Below are positions 55,166 to 63,293 of a stretch of DNA of 63,314 nt, one piece after another. The DNA is from Flavobacteriales bacterium. GTDB lineage: Bacteria > Bacteroidota > Bacteroidia > Flavobacteriales > UBA1820. A program made the translations under genes and the position numbers. Under the pieces are notes generated by a model, which was not told the DNA's origin, searched no databases, and saw only the letters and a program-made list of their open reading frames with translations. Within the stretch, counting starts at the first letter, position 1; every line of letters starts with the position of its first letter. The stretch covers positions 1 through 63,314 of the forward strand of contig JAGAUI010000014.1 of NCBI GenBank assembly GCA_017620815.1. Direction: 5' to 3'.

Positions 55166-56161
55166 ATGAAGATAAAATTTGCTATTATTTCTATCATTTC
55201 TGCTGCTTTTATATGCTACTCTTGTAGTGCAGAACTAGCTAAAGGCTCTGAAACAGAAATAGAAACATTTAAATTTTTGGAATATCCAGACCAGCAGATA
55301 AGCCTCTCTTATGAAGGCATTACCACACAGATGCCTGTAGAGATAGAAGATTTGCGTATGACTCCCATATTCACTCTTTCACGTGGAGCTACATCTTCGC
55401 CAGAGAGTGGAGTAAAACAGGACTTCGGTAAGACGGTAAAAATAGGTGTAACATCTGAAAACAACCTATATTTCAGCCTGTATGAAGTAAACATAAACTA
55501 CCCACACTCTACTGTAGATTTTTCTACTCTTTCTATAGCTAGTGGAGCATATGAATATGGCACTGCATTTGACCTAGGATACATGAAGCTATCTAGCGTG
55601 AGCCAAGAAGGTCTTGTAAAATTCTATGGTTTTGGTAAGAGCAATACTGCCGCTGGAACTATCCCTGCCGATAAAACCCTTTCCCAGTTCTATCCCAACG
55701 AAGCACAAAAAGGTAAAGCTGTAATGGTTTCTACTTCATATGACATCAACACTGCCGCTACCATAGAGCTCACACGCCCAGCAAACATTGACACTATAAC
55801 CTTTACACCATCGGTACTTATGGCAACCGCCATGACAGAAGGTCTTACAGCTGCCGAATATGGAGTAGATGTAAAAGCTCTCAATGCAAACGATAAAGAC
55901 GTTCTTAAAGTACATTTTGTAGGATATGATAAAAACGGTGATTTCATAGCAGAAAAAGAATATCTACTAGCAGATTTCACCTATGCCCCAAACACATTTG
56001 CTCGCACAGGAAGGCAACAATTTAACCTGCTTACATCTCTTATAAGAGAAGCCAAATCGCTTAAAATATATCTCTCTGGAACGCGTAATGACATACCTGC
56101 GGTATTCTTTATAGACGCTATGGCATATAAAGTCCTACCACAGCCACAACCCACAGAATAA
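55166..56161 (+). CDS. Surface lipoprotein with DUF5018-like and DUF4465-like domains
   Basis: The 331-residue protein has a lipoprotein signal (FICYSC, Cys about 20). A DUF5018-like bacterial Ig segment lies at about 30-108 (FKFLEYPDQQISLS, MTPIFTLSRGATSSPESG, KTVKIGVTSENNLY). A C-terminal beta-rich domain at about 115-331 resembles DUF4465 (TYDINTAATIEL-type strands, then EYLLADFTYAPN and the final IPAVFFIDAMAY). These domains occur on outer-membrane or secreted proteins of gut and host-associated Bacteroidota, sometimes with glycan-use genes, but no Sus genes are near. The DUF4465 assignment is tentative. Confidence 0.72.
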   Translation: MKIKFAIISIISAAFICYSCSAELAKGSETEIETFKFLEYPDQQISLSYEGITTQMPVEIEDLRMTPIFTLSRGATSSPESGVKQDFGKTVKIGVTSENNLYFSLYEVNINYPHSTVDFSTLSIASGAYEYGTAFDLGYMKLSSVSQEGLVKFYGFGKSNTAAGTIPADKTLSQFYPNEAQKGKAVMVSTSYDINTAATIELTRPANIDTITFTPSVLMATAMTEGLTAAEYGVDVKALNANDKDVLKVHFVGYDKNGDFIAEKEYLLADFTYAPNTFARTGRQQFNLLTSLIREAKSLKIYLSGTRNDIPAVFFIDAMAYKVLPQPQPTE

Positions 56162-56205
56162 TAGCCTATGGTGTAAAATACTACCATATACTATACATAA
56201 AAACC

Positions 56206-56243
56206 ACGACACCAACTTTTTATCGAGTTGGTGTTGTTTTTTC
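56206..56243 (+). terminator. Intrinsic terminator of the DUF5018-type lipoprotein gene
   Basis: The stem CACCAACT/AGTTGGTG, extended outward, surrounds an 8-base loop and is followed by TTTTTTC. It lies 45 bases past the stop. Confidence 0.82.
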
Positions 56244-56264
56244 TCTCATAAAAACCGACATTTA
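56234..56264 (+). promoter_or_regulatory. Weak putative promoter of clpC
   Basis: TTG at 56234-56236 and GACATTTA at 56257-56264 (two mismatches to TAnnTTTG) are 20 bases apart; the ATG is 26 bases further. Its -33 part overlaps the terminator's T-run. I see no CtsR or HrcA operator. Confidence 0.3.
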
Positions 56265-56290
56265 CACACCCAAACACATACCACTTCACG

Positions 56291-58837
56291 ATGGAAGAAA
56301 ACTTTTCAAACGGGGCTCTTAACGCCATTCATCTATCTCACAGCGAAGCACAACGTCTAGGAAGTTCATACATAGGTACCGAACACATAACACTAGGCCT
56401 TCTACGCTCTACCAATGACACCCTGCTACTCCTACTGGAAGAAAACGGGATAGACATAGGACAGATGTGTCGTGCCTTAGAGGGTGGGATAAGCATACCT
56501 TCGCCATCTACCTTCAGACCATCACTTGAGAAAAAAGAAGAAGAATTGAGTTTTAACCTTCAGGCCGAACGAGCCATAAAACTCTCCCAACTGGAAGCAT
56601 TGCGTTTTAAAGAAAAGATAGCTCCCGTCCATATCCTATTAAGCATCTTAAAAAACGACAACGACCCAGTATCTCGTCTTTTTGAAAAAAACAACCTCAA
56701 CTATGAACAACTTTACACCACATATAAAGCACACTTGTCCCATGAGGAACATCTAGAGGAGAGTGAAACACCTCTTACCTCCTCTTATGGCGATGACCCA
56801 TATGACGAAGACAAATCCTCACTTTTTACCAGTTCTTCACAGAAATCATCTGGAAAGAAGAGTTCTACTCCCGTACTGGACAACTTCGGTAGAGACCTCA
56901 CACAATATGCTCGCGAAGGCAAACTAGACCCAGTAGTAGGTCGTGAGAAAGAGATAGAACGCGTATGCCAAATACTATCTCGTCGCAAGAAAAACAATCC
57001 TCTGCTTATAGGAGAGCCCGGCGTAGGTAAATCTGCCATTGCCGAAGGCCTTGCCTTACGCATAGTACGCCGTAAGGTATCACGCGTACTATTTGGCAAA
57101 CGTGTGATAACACTTGACCTCACTTCGCTGGTGGCTGGCACCAAATACCGCGGACAGTTTGAGGAGAGAGTAAAAGCTGTGATGAATGAACTTGAAAAGA
57201 ACAAGGACATCATACTCTTTATAGATGAGTTGCACACTATAGTAGGTGCAGGAGGTGCAACAGGCTCACTCGATGCATCCAATATGTTTAAGCCTGCACT
57301 ATCACGCGGTGAGATACAGATAATAGGAGCAACCACTCTAGACGAATACCGTCAGCATATAGAAAAAGACGGAGCCCTAGAACGTCGTTTCCAGAAGATA
57401 ATGATAGAACCAGCCACAGAAAGTGAGACACTGGAAATCCTATCCAATATCAAGGAAAAATACCAAGAACACCATAACGTAAACTACACAGATAAGGCTC
57501 TCGAGGCGTGCGTAAAACTCACCGAACGCTATATCACAGACCGCTTCCTCCCAGACAAAGCCATAGATGCTATGGACGAAGCTGGTTCACGCGTCCACAT
57601 AGCCAATATACGCGTACCAGAAAACATCATTGTCCTGGAAAAAGCACTGGAAGAGATACGATTACTGAAAACATCGGTAGTGAAAAACCAGAAGTATGAA
57701 GAAGCCGCTAGATTAAGAGACGAAGAGAAGAATCTGGAACGTCAGATGCTGGAAGCACAGAAGAACTGGGAAAAAGAAGTCAAGACCAAACGCGAAACAG
57801 TCACAGAAGCCAATGTAGCCGAAGTCGTTTCTATGATGTCTGGCATACCTACAGAACGTATAGAACGTAGCGAAGGTGAAAAACTAGCATCACTAGCCTC
57901 CCGTATAAAAACAGAACTCATAGGTCAAGACATTGCAGTAGATACTGTGGTAAAAGCTATATGTCGTAACCGTGCTGGCATAAAAGACCCAAATCGTCCT
58001 ATAGGCAGTTTTATATTCCTAGGACAGACCGGTGTAGGTAAAACCCAGATGGCAAAGGTCATATCCCGTCTGTTTTTTGATAGTGAAGACGCTCTTATAA
58101 GGATAGACATGAGTGAATACATGGAAAAATTTGCTGTGAGTCGTCTAGTGGGAGCTCCTCCGGGATATGTAGGTTATGAAGAAGGGGGGCAACTCACAGA
58201 AAAAGTACGCCGTAAACCTTACTGTGTCATATTGCTTGACGAGATAGAAAAGGCTCACCCAGACATCTACAACATATTACTCCAGATACTGGACGAAGGT
58301 ATGGTTACAGATTCATTGGGTCGTAAGATTGATTTTAAAAACACTATCATCATTCTCACCTCCAACGTAGGTGTCCGCCAACTCAAAGACTTTGGCAGCG
58401 GGATAGGATTTGACACAAAAGCTCGTGAAGAACAATCCAATCTGAACGAACACAAGGTAATAGAATCTGCTCTTAAACGCACATTTGCTCCAGAATTCCT
58501 CAATCGTATAGATGATGTGGTGGTGTTTAACACATTGGAAAAAGAGCATATACGCAAGATTGTAGAGCTAGAATTAAGCAGACTATCACAACGAATGGCA
58601 GAGATGGGTTACAAGATGAATGTAAGCCCACGGGCGGTAGAACTCATAGTAGAACAGGGATATGACCGTCAGGGTGGTGCTCGTCCGCTTAAACGTGCCA
58701 TCCAACGTCTAGTAGAAGACCTCATAGCCGAAGAAATCATAAAATTCAACATAAGCACAGGTGAAGATTTTATGATAGATGTAAATGACGACGGCACATC
58801 TACTTGCGTTGCCAAATTCTGTAAAACAGAAAATTAA
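56291..58837 (+). CDS. clpC: ATP-dependent Clp protease ATP-binding subunit ClpC
   Basis: ClpC is a hexameric AAA+ unfoldase that feeds ClpP. The protein has 848 residues. Two N-terminal Clp repeats cover about 1-145 ([22 protein letters not shown]). AAA module 1 has Walker A from Gly241 (GEPGVGKS). A UVR motif in the middle domain lies near 470-490 ([17 protein letters not shown]) and marks ClpC rather than ClpB. AAA module 2 has Walker A from Gly578 (GQTGVGKT). A ClpB_D2-type C-terminal domain completes the protein. It is a single gene, convergent with aroA across a long palindrome. Confidence 0.96.
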   Translation: MEENFSNGALNAIHLSHSEAQRLGSSYIGTEHITLGLLRSTNDTLLLLLEENGIDIGQMCRALEGGISIPSPSTFRPSLEKKEEELSFNLQAERAIKLSQLEALRFKEKIAPVHILLSILKNDNDPVSRLFEKNNLNYEQLYTTYKAHLSHEEHLEESETPLTSSYGDDPYDEDKSSLFTSSSQKSSGKKSSTPVLDNFGRDLTQYAREGKLDPVVGREKEIERVCQILSRRKKNNPLLIGEPGVGKSAIAEGLALRIVRRKVSRVLFGKRVITLDLTSLVAGTKYRGQFEERVKAVMNELEKNKDIILFIDELHTIVGAGGATGSLDASNMFKPALSRGEIQIIGATTLDEYRQHIEKDGALERRFQKIMIEPATESETLEILSNIKEKYQEHHNVNYTDKALEACVKLTERYITDRFLPDKAIDAMDEAGSRVHIANIRVPENIIVLEKALEEIRLLKTSVVKNQKYEEAARLRDEEKNLERQMLEAQKNWEKEVKTKRETVTEANVAEVVSMMSGIPTERIERSEGEKLASLASRIKTELIGQDIAVDTVVKAICRNRAGIKDPNRPIGSFIFLGQTGVGKTQMAKVISRLFFDSEDALIRIDMSEYMEKFAVSRLVGAPPGYVGYEEGGQLTEKVRRKPYCVILLDEIEKAHPDIYNILLQILDEGMVTDSLGRKIDFKNTIIILTSNVGVRQLKDFGSGIGFDTKAREEQSNLNEHKVIESALKRTFAPEFLNRIDDVVVFNTLEKEHIRKIVELELSRLSQRMAEMGYKMNVSPRAVELIVEQGYDRQGGARPLKRAIQRLVEDLIAEEIIKFNISTGEDFMIDVNDDGTSTCVAKFCKTEN

Positions 58838-58846
58838 AAACACATC

Positions 58847-58893
58847 GGCGACCAAAAAAGCGGCACCCTACGGGTGCCGCTTTTTTGGTCGCC
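58847..58893. terminator. Long bidirectional terminator palindrome (22-bp arms, TAC centre)
   Basis: Perfect arms run 58847-58868 and 58872-58893 around TAC. From outside inwards they consist of GGCGACC, an A-run and GCGGCACCC. It stands between convergent clpC and aroA. The inner part recurs at 63294-63314. Confidence 0.88.
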
Positions 58894-58905
58894 ATCATCA
58901 CGATG

Positions 58906-60144
58906 CTATATCATCTCCAGTCCCAATTTCTTCATGTCTTCCCAAAACGCCGTATATGATTTGCTTACCACAGAAGGATTCTCCACATAGAATCCACCAT
59001 ATAAAGCCATAGGCACAAATGCCATCGCCATTCTATGGTCTTGGTATGTATTAAGGAGTATATCTTTTTTTCTCTCTACAAATCCTTCTATGGATAGAGT
59101 ATCTCTTGTAGAGCTACACGCCACTCCAAATTTTGATAGTTCTGCCTCCAGTGCTGCTATGCGGTCTGTCTCTTTAACCCTCAATGTAGATAGCCCTGTA
59201 AGCGTTCCTTTTATTTTCAGTGCAGCCATAGTAACAGCGACACTTTGAGCCACATCGGGAGTATTTTCCATATCTATATCTAGACGCTCTGGATAGTCAA
59301 ACCCATCTATATGGGACAATTTTATCACATCTTTTTCCCATATAGTCTTCACTCCTAGACAGCTATAAATATCCACTATACGGCTATCACCTTGAGAACT
59401 CTTACTGCGGAAAGAAGAAAGAGAAAGTTCCTTTTGAGTGGTAGCCACCATAGAATAATAGTACGAAGCCGAACTCCAGTCTGATTCTACCACCAGCTCT
59501 TTACTCACATCCACTACCGATGGATAGACCACGACCTTATCTGCTGTAAACTCTCCCTTTATGCCAAAATCCTCCAGCACTTGCAATGTCATAAGGATAT
59601 ACGGCACCGATACCACTCTTCCCGTTAGCTTTATCTTCACCCCATTTTCAAATGCCGGAGCAGATAGCATTATAGCCGACACATATTGGCTGGAGACACT
59701 CCCACTTATACTACACTCTCCACCAGAGAGTTTTTTACCTTTAATCCTTAGCGGAGGATAACCCTCCTCTGCTGCATACTCTATACTAGCTCCCAACTCC
59801 CGTAGTGCATCTACAAGCTCCCGTATAGGGCGTTCACACATACGGCTAGAACCAGTAAGCAACACATCTACCCCTTGGCGAGATGACAGATATGCCGTCC
59901 CAAAACGCATAGCAGTACCAGCATGACCTATATCTATCACCTCATCGCGTCCAGCACCTTCTATCACACGACGCATAGATGCAGCATCATCACTATCGGA
60001 AGAGTTTTTTATATCTACATCTCTATCTGTTACAGCACGTAGTGTTACATAACGATTTGTCTGGCTCTTGGACCCAGATATATTTATATGAGGGACACCT
60101 GTCCACAGCTGTGGGAAATGTATATATGCTTTATCTTGCGACAT
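58906..60144 (-). CDS. aroA: 3-phosphoshikimate 1-carboxyvinyltransferase (EPSP synthase)
   Basis: EPSP synthase joins phosphoenolpyruvate to shikimate-3-phosphate on the way to chorismate. At 412 residues it is slightly short, as in other Bacteroidota. SGSKSQTNRYVTLRA is the PEP and shikimate site, GHAGTAMRFGTAYL is the second conserved loop (the usual Asn is His here), SSRMCERPI and SGSVSSQYVSAIML follow, and the C-terminal YQDHRMAMAFVPMAL is intact. It is the last gene of the pyrC-like/unknown/aroA run, 5 bases after the unknown gene. Confidence 0.95.
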   Translation of the reverse strand: MSQDKAYIHFPQLWTGVPHINISGSKSQTNRYVTLRAVTDRDVDIKNSSDSDDAASMRRVIEGAGRDEVIDIGHAGTAMRFGTAYLSSRQGVDVLLTGSSRMCERPIRELVDALRELGASIEYAAEEGYPPLRIKGKKLSGGECSISGSVSSQYVSAIMLSAPAFENGVKIKLTGRVVSVPYILMTLQVLEDFGIKGEFTADKVVVYPSVVDVSKELVVESDWSSASYYYSMVATTQKELSLSSFRSKSSQGDSRIVDIYSCLGVKTIWEKDVIKLSHIDGFDYPERLDIDMENTPDVAQSVAVTMAALKIKGTLTGLSTLRVKETDRIAALEAELSKFGVACSSTRDTLSIEGFVERKKDILLNTYQDHRMAMAFVPMALYGGFYVENPSVVSKSYTAFWEDMKKLGLEMI

Positions 60145-60149
60145 CTTAT

Positions 60150-60713
60150 CTAATATCTATCTGCCATATTTACAGACAGAGAATAATTGGTAACATTCAC
60201 ATCTATAGGATGACGGTCATCTATAGCCACATCCAATTGACACGAAGTATTTGAAATGTTAACGTCCAATTCACTATTTACCACATACACATCTTGGGAG
60301 ACAGCATTGTCTGATAGATAAAGAAATACTGCTGCCCCACAATAAGATATGTTTTCTACATAGTATGTAACTCCCTGTGATGACATCACGCACTCTCCCA
60401 CACGAGGCACTACCCTATTACACATAGAAAAGAGAAAATCATTTCCCTTATAACAATACATGAGAATAAGAGCAGGAGAAAAAGATAACATTACAATAGG
60501 AGTAGAACCAGCATCATAGGTTATAGCCCTCACACAATTAAACGGTATATCAAATGTCAATCCCCACATCTTTTTCATCATCGTCTCTTCTTTTTTAAGT
60601 TCATCGGTAAGGATGATGGTATCTCCTATTTGCGGGAGTTGTGGTATATTTATTTTATATATGTGTGCTTTGTTCAAGTCACTATAAACACCTATTGTTA
60701 CCCTAACTTCCAT
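60150..60713 (-). CDS. Uncharacterised beta-rich protein with two similar halves
   Basis: The 187-residue protein has no signal peptide or membrane helix. It has an N-terminal unit (INIPQLPQIGDTIILTDE) and a second unit of similar plan (NRVVPRVGECVMSSQGVTYYVENISY), each followed by hydrophobic strands. A polar beta-strand tail follows (YVVNSELDVNISNTSCQLDVAIDDRHPIDVNV) in which 'D/N-V-N/A-hydrophobic' alternates. I do not recognise the family. It lies 5 bases before aroA and 9 bases after the pyrC-like gene, so it is in their operon. Confidence 0.65.
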   Translation of the reverse strand: MEVRVTIGVYSDLNKAHIYKINIPQLPQIGDTIILTDELKKEETMMKKMWGLTFDIPFNCVRAITYDAGSTPIVMLSFSPALILMYCYKGNDFLFSMCNRVVPRVGECVMSSQGVTYYVENISYCGAAVFLYLSDNAVSQDVYVVNSELDVNISNTSCQLDVAIDDRHPIDVNVTNYSLSVNMADRY

Positions 60714-60722
60714 AGAGCTATA

Positions 60723-61988
60723 CTATTTATAGAGTTGACCTTTTACATATGTAGCTACAGCCTTACCATATAGTTCACGTCCCAAAAATGCCGAGTTTTT
60801 GGATAGAGAGACTATGTCTTCTTTCTTAAAACTCCATGTTGTATCTGGGAGGAACATAGTGATTTCGGCTGCTCCGCCCTCTACTATAGTAGGCACCGCC
60901 ACACCAAAACGACGACGAGGATTTATACTTATAAGGTCCACCATTTTTTCCAGTGATATACTGTCTTTAAGAACAGTCCACGCTGCTCCGAATGCAGTCT
61001 GAAGACCTAGCGTACCATATGCAGCACGGTCATATTCACATTTTTTATCTTCTATATCCACAGGTGTATGGTCTGATGCTATACAGCACACAACGTCTTT
61101 TTCTACCGCACGTTTCATAGCCTCTATATGACGTTCTGTACGCAATGGAGGCATTACTTTATATCTAGTATCAAATTCCTTGAGATTTTCATCTGAAAGC
61201 AGTAGATGGTGTGGTGTAATGCTGCACGTTACATCTACTCCGCGTTCTTGTGCTTCGGCTATCATACGCAACGCATCTGGAGTAGTAACACAGGCTATAT
61301 GTAATGAAGCCTCTGAATAGTCTGCCAAGAATATATCACGAGCCACTGCCAAATCTTCGGCTACGTCTGGTATGCCGTGTAGTCCTAGAGTGGTACTTAC
61401 TACGCCTTCGTGCATTACACCTTGGTGCATCATCACACGGTCCATAGGAGTGGTGATAGTAAGGAAGCCTTGTGCCCCGTTATATTCCAATACAAGATTT
61501 TCTATGAGGTTATTTTCTATCTGACGGCCATCGCCATAAGCTACTGCTCCGCCTTGTGCCATATCATAGCTTTCGGCCATTGCCTTACCTGCCGCACCTA
61601 CAGTGGCCGTACCCACAGGATAGATATGGATAGGAAGTCTTGTAGAACGGGATATGAGATATTCTACCTTCTGACGGCTATCTATAGCACTCTGACGGTG
61701 TGATGAAAGAGCCACAGCGGTAAAACCTCCTGCCTGTGCAGCAGCTGCTCCACTCTCTAGGGTTTCGGCTTCTTCATATGCTGGTTCGCCAAACTTACAC
61801 GCCGTATCAAACCAACCGGGACTCACATGCAGTCCCTCCATTTCTATGATTTCGTCTGCAAGAGCAGGATTTATTTCATCTTCTATGGAACTTATACGTC
61901 CCGAAGTGATAAGAATGTCTTTTTTCTGTCCATTAAAAGAGCTGGTAGAATCTATTATAACTGCCTTTTTTATAAGAATATCCATCAT
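60723..61988 (-). CDS. Dihydroorotase homologue lacking the HxH metal-binding motif
   Basis: The 421-residue amidohydrolase-fold protein is homologous to class I dihydroorotase throughout (GEPAYEEAETLESGAAAAQAGGFTAVAL, EGVVSTTLGLHGIP, VTCSITPHHLLLSDENLKEFD, CCIASDHTPVDIEDKKCEYDRA). The DxHxH motif reads D61-T-A63-C-K65, so both first-metal histidines are gone. Some Bacteroidota carry such forms and they are usually annotated pyrC; they may be PyrX-like non-catalytic partners of aspartate carbamoyltransferase, or use another metal site. A tandem ATG gives 421 or 420 residues. It leads the run that ends with aroA. Confidence 0.85.
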   Translation of the reverse strand: MMDILIKKAVIIDSTSSFNGQKKDILITSGRISSIEDEINPALADEIIEMEGLHVSPGWFDTACKFGEPAYEEAETLESGAAAAQAGGFTAVALSSHRQSAIDSRQKVEYLISRSTRLPIHIYPVGTATVGAAGKAMAESYDMAQGGAVAYGDGRQIENNLIENLVLEYNGAQGFLTITTPMDRVMMHQGVMHEGVVSTTLGLHGIPDVAEDLAVARDIFLADYSEASLHIACVTTPDALRMIAEAQERGVDVTCSITPHHLLLSDENLKEFDTRYKVMPPLRTERHIEAMKRAVEKDVVCCIASDHTPVDIEDKKCEYDRAAYGTLGLQTAFGAAWTVLKDSISLEKMVDLISINPRRRFGVAVPTIVEGGAAEITMFLPDTTWSFKKEDIVSLSKNSAFLGRELYGKAVATYVKGQLYK

Positions 61989-62015
61989 AGCGACACAAAA
62001 ATTTATTTAACGCTC

Positions 62016-62023
62016 CAAATATA
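62016..62023 (-). promoter_or_regulatory. Putative -7 element for the pyrC-like/aroA operon
   Basis: On the minus strand, TATATTTG (plus 62016-62023) lies 28 bases before the start codon. Confidence 0.5.
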
Positions 62024-62046
62024 ACCAATACTTGGATAAGTATTTT

Positions 62047-62054
62047 TACCTTTG
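62047..62054 (+). promoter_or_regulatory. Putative -7 element for the mini-methyltransferase-like gene
   Basis: TACCTTTG matches TAnnTTTG and lies 47 bases before the ATG at 62102. It is divergent from the pyrC-like promoter 24 bases away. Confidence 0.5.
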
Positions 62055-62101
62055 AGGAGTTTTTTTGACTTTTGTAGCAAAATTTATTTAAACATCAGAA
62101 A

Positions 62102-62521
62102 ATGAGCCTCTATAGTATATACTCATATATCTTTTACCTATGTCAATCGCGTAGCGAATACTATGTACATTCGCCTTTTGTATATTCTGTGATGCAAAAT
62201 TGCATAAGAGAGCACAGCATTTTCCATATAGGAGAGGCTCATCGTCTATCTGAAAGGATAAAAAAACATCACCTCACATCTGCCATGCCCATTAGGATAA
62301 TAGATAATGACACCGATATAGTATCTTACATCAACTCCACTACTCCTCCCGATGTCATTCTCATCATAAAAAAACCTCACTTCTCTCGTCATAGAGAAAG
62401 ACTATTCTCCACTCTATGCCAGAGAGAGGACATAACGCTATCCATAGATACATTCTTTAATGGGATTATTTTCCCTGTGAGGGACATGAAAAAAGAACAT
62501 TTTGTCCTTAACTACTTTTAG
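62102..62521 (+). CDS. Short protein matching the two ends of a class I SAM-methyltransferase family
   Basis: The 139-residue protein begins with RSEYYVHSPFVYSVMQNCI (about residues 17-35). It ends with VILIIKKPHFSRHRERLF and ITLSIDTFFNGIIFPV, then KKEHFVLNYF. These are, from memory, the start and end of a Bacteroidota class I methyltransferase family of about 230-260 residues. The glycine-rich SAM loop (LEIGTGxG) and the strands between are missing. The frame is open and the ends are well preserved, so it looks like an internal deletion that left a conserved remnant rather than fresh decay. Catalysis is not expected. Function unknown. Confidence 0.7.
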   Translation: MSLYSIYSYIFYLCQSRSEYYVHSPFVYSVMQNCIREHSIFHIGEAHRLSERIKKHHLTSAMPIRIIDNDTDIVSYINSTTPPDVILIIKKPHFSRHRERLFSTLCQREDITLSIDTFFNGIIFPVRDMKKEHFVLNYF

Positions 62522-62588
62522 AATTTCTACAGCCTGTTTATTGTCTTTTTTTCATTAGATTTATAAGTATAACTCCAACCTTATGCTT

Positions 62589-63269
62589 ATGAAACGATTT
62601 CTTTTTATCTGTTTATCATTTCTTTTCACGTTGAATCTTTTTGGTCAAAGACTCAATAGTGTGTTTCTATCATCCCTACGACTAGCCGATATGCCACTCT
62701 ATTATGCTGTCCCCTCACAAGCCCAAGACGCATTTGGTCGAGCTATCAAGGTAGAGACACAAACTGTCCCACAGAACGGCCCTTATGATGGCATATATCC
62801 CTATGCCACTGCCGACCCATACGGTGCTTTGTACGGATTCTATCCTTACGGCGGGTTTTACGGGTATAACGATGCTTATCCCTACTGGGGGACATACAGT
62901 GGACCTTGGGGGGCAAGCGTGCTGTACACATACATCATGATGTATCCTCATATGGTTCTATATTTTGACCAAGGCTCCACCGGGGCTCCACAATACCTCT
63001 CCTGTGCCAATGTTTACAGTTCTTCCTACCCGCTGCACATAGGAGCTTCAGACAGCGTTGCTGTGGGAGATAGTCTATCGATACTGGAACGGTTGTTCCC
63101 TCTTTCATCTTCCACGGCACTATCCCGTCACGGAGGCACTTACCCTCCGTCTTTCAAGGTAATAGTAAAGGCTACATCTGGTGAAGGACGTACAGAAGAA
63201 AATGCCAGAATAGTATTTGTCATCAATGACAAAAAGAGAATTGCGGCCATACAGATAAATCTATACTAG
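62589..63269 (+). CDS. Tyr/Gly/Pro-rich secreted protein of unknown function
   Basis: The protein is 226 residues from the ATG at 62589; an in-frame ATG lies two codons earlier. The signal peptide is about 1-18 (FTLNLFGQ). A segment at about 65-110 is rich in Tyr, Gly, Pro and Trp (YGALYGFYPYGGFYGYND, YPYWGTYSGPWG). A strand-rich C-terminal part follows (PSFKVIVKATSGEGRTEENARIVFVIND). Such Y/G-rich tracts are common in surface or matrix proteins but are not a family signature. It follows the mini-methyltransferase gene by 67 bases and precedes a palindromic terminator. No homologue comes to mind. Confidence 0.72.
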   Translation: MKRFLFICLSFLFTLNLFGQRLNSVFLSSLRLADMPLYYAVPSQAQDAFGRAIKVETQTVPQNGPYDGIYPYATADPYGALYGFYPYGGFYGYNDAYPYWGTYSGPWGASVLYTYIMMYPHMVLYFDQGSTGAPQYLSCANVYSSSYPLHIGASDSVAVGDSLSILERLFPLSSSTALSRHGGTYPPSFKVIVKATSGEGRTEENARIVFVINDKKRIAAIQINLY

Positions 63270-63293
63270 ACGGTGAAAAAGCGACCTTGAAAA

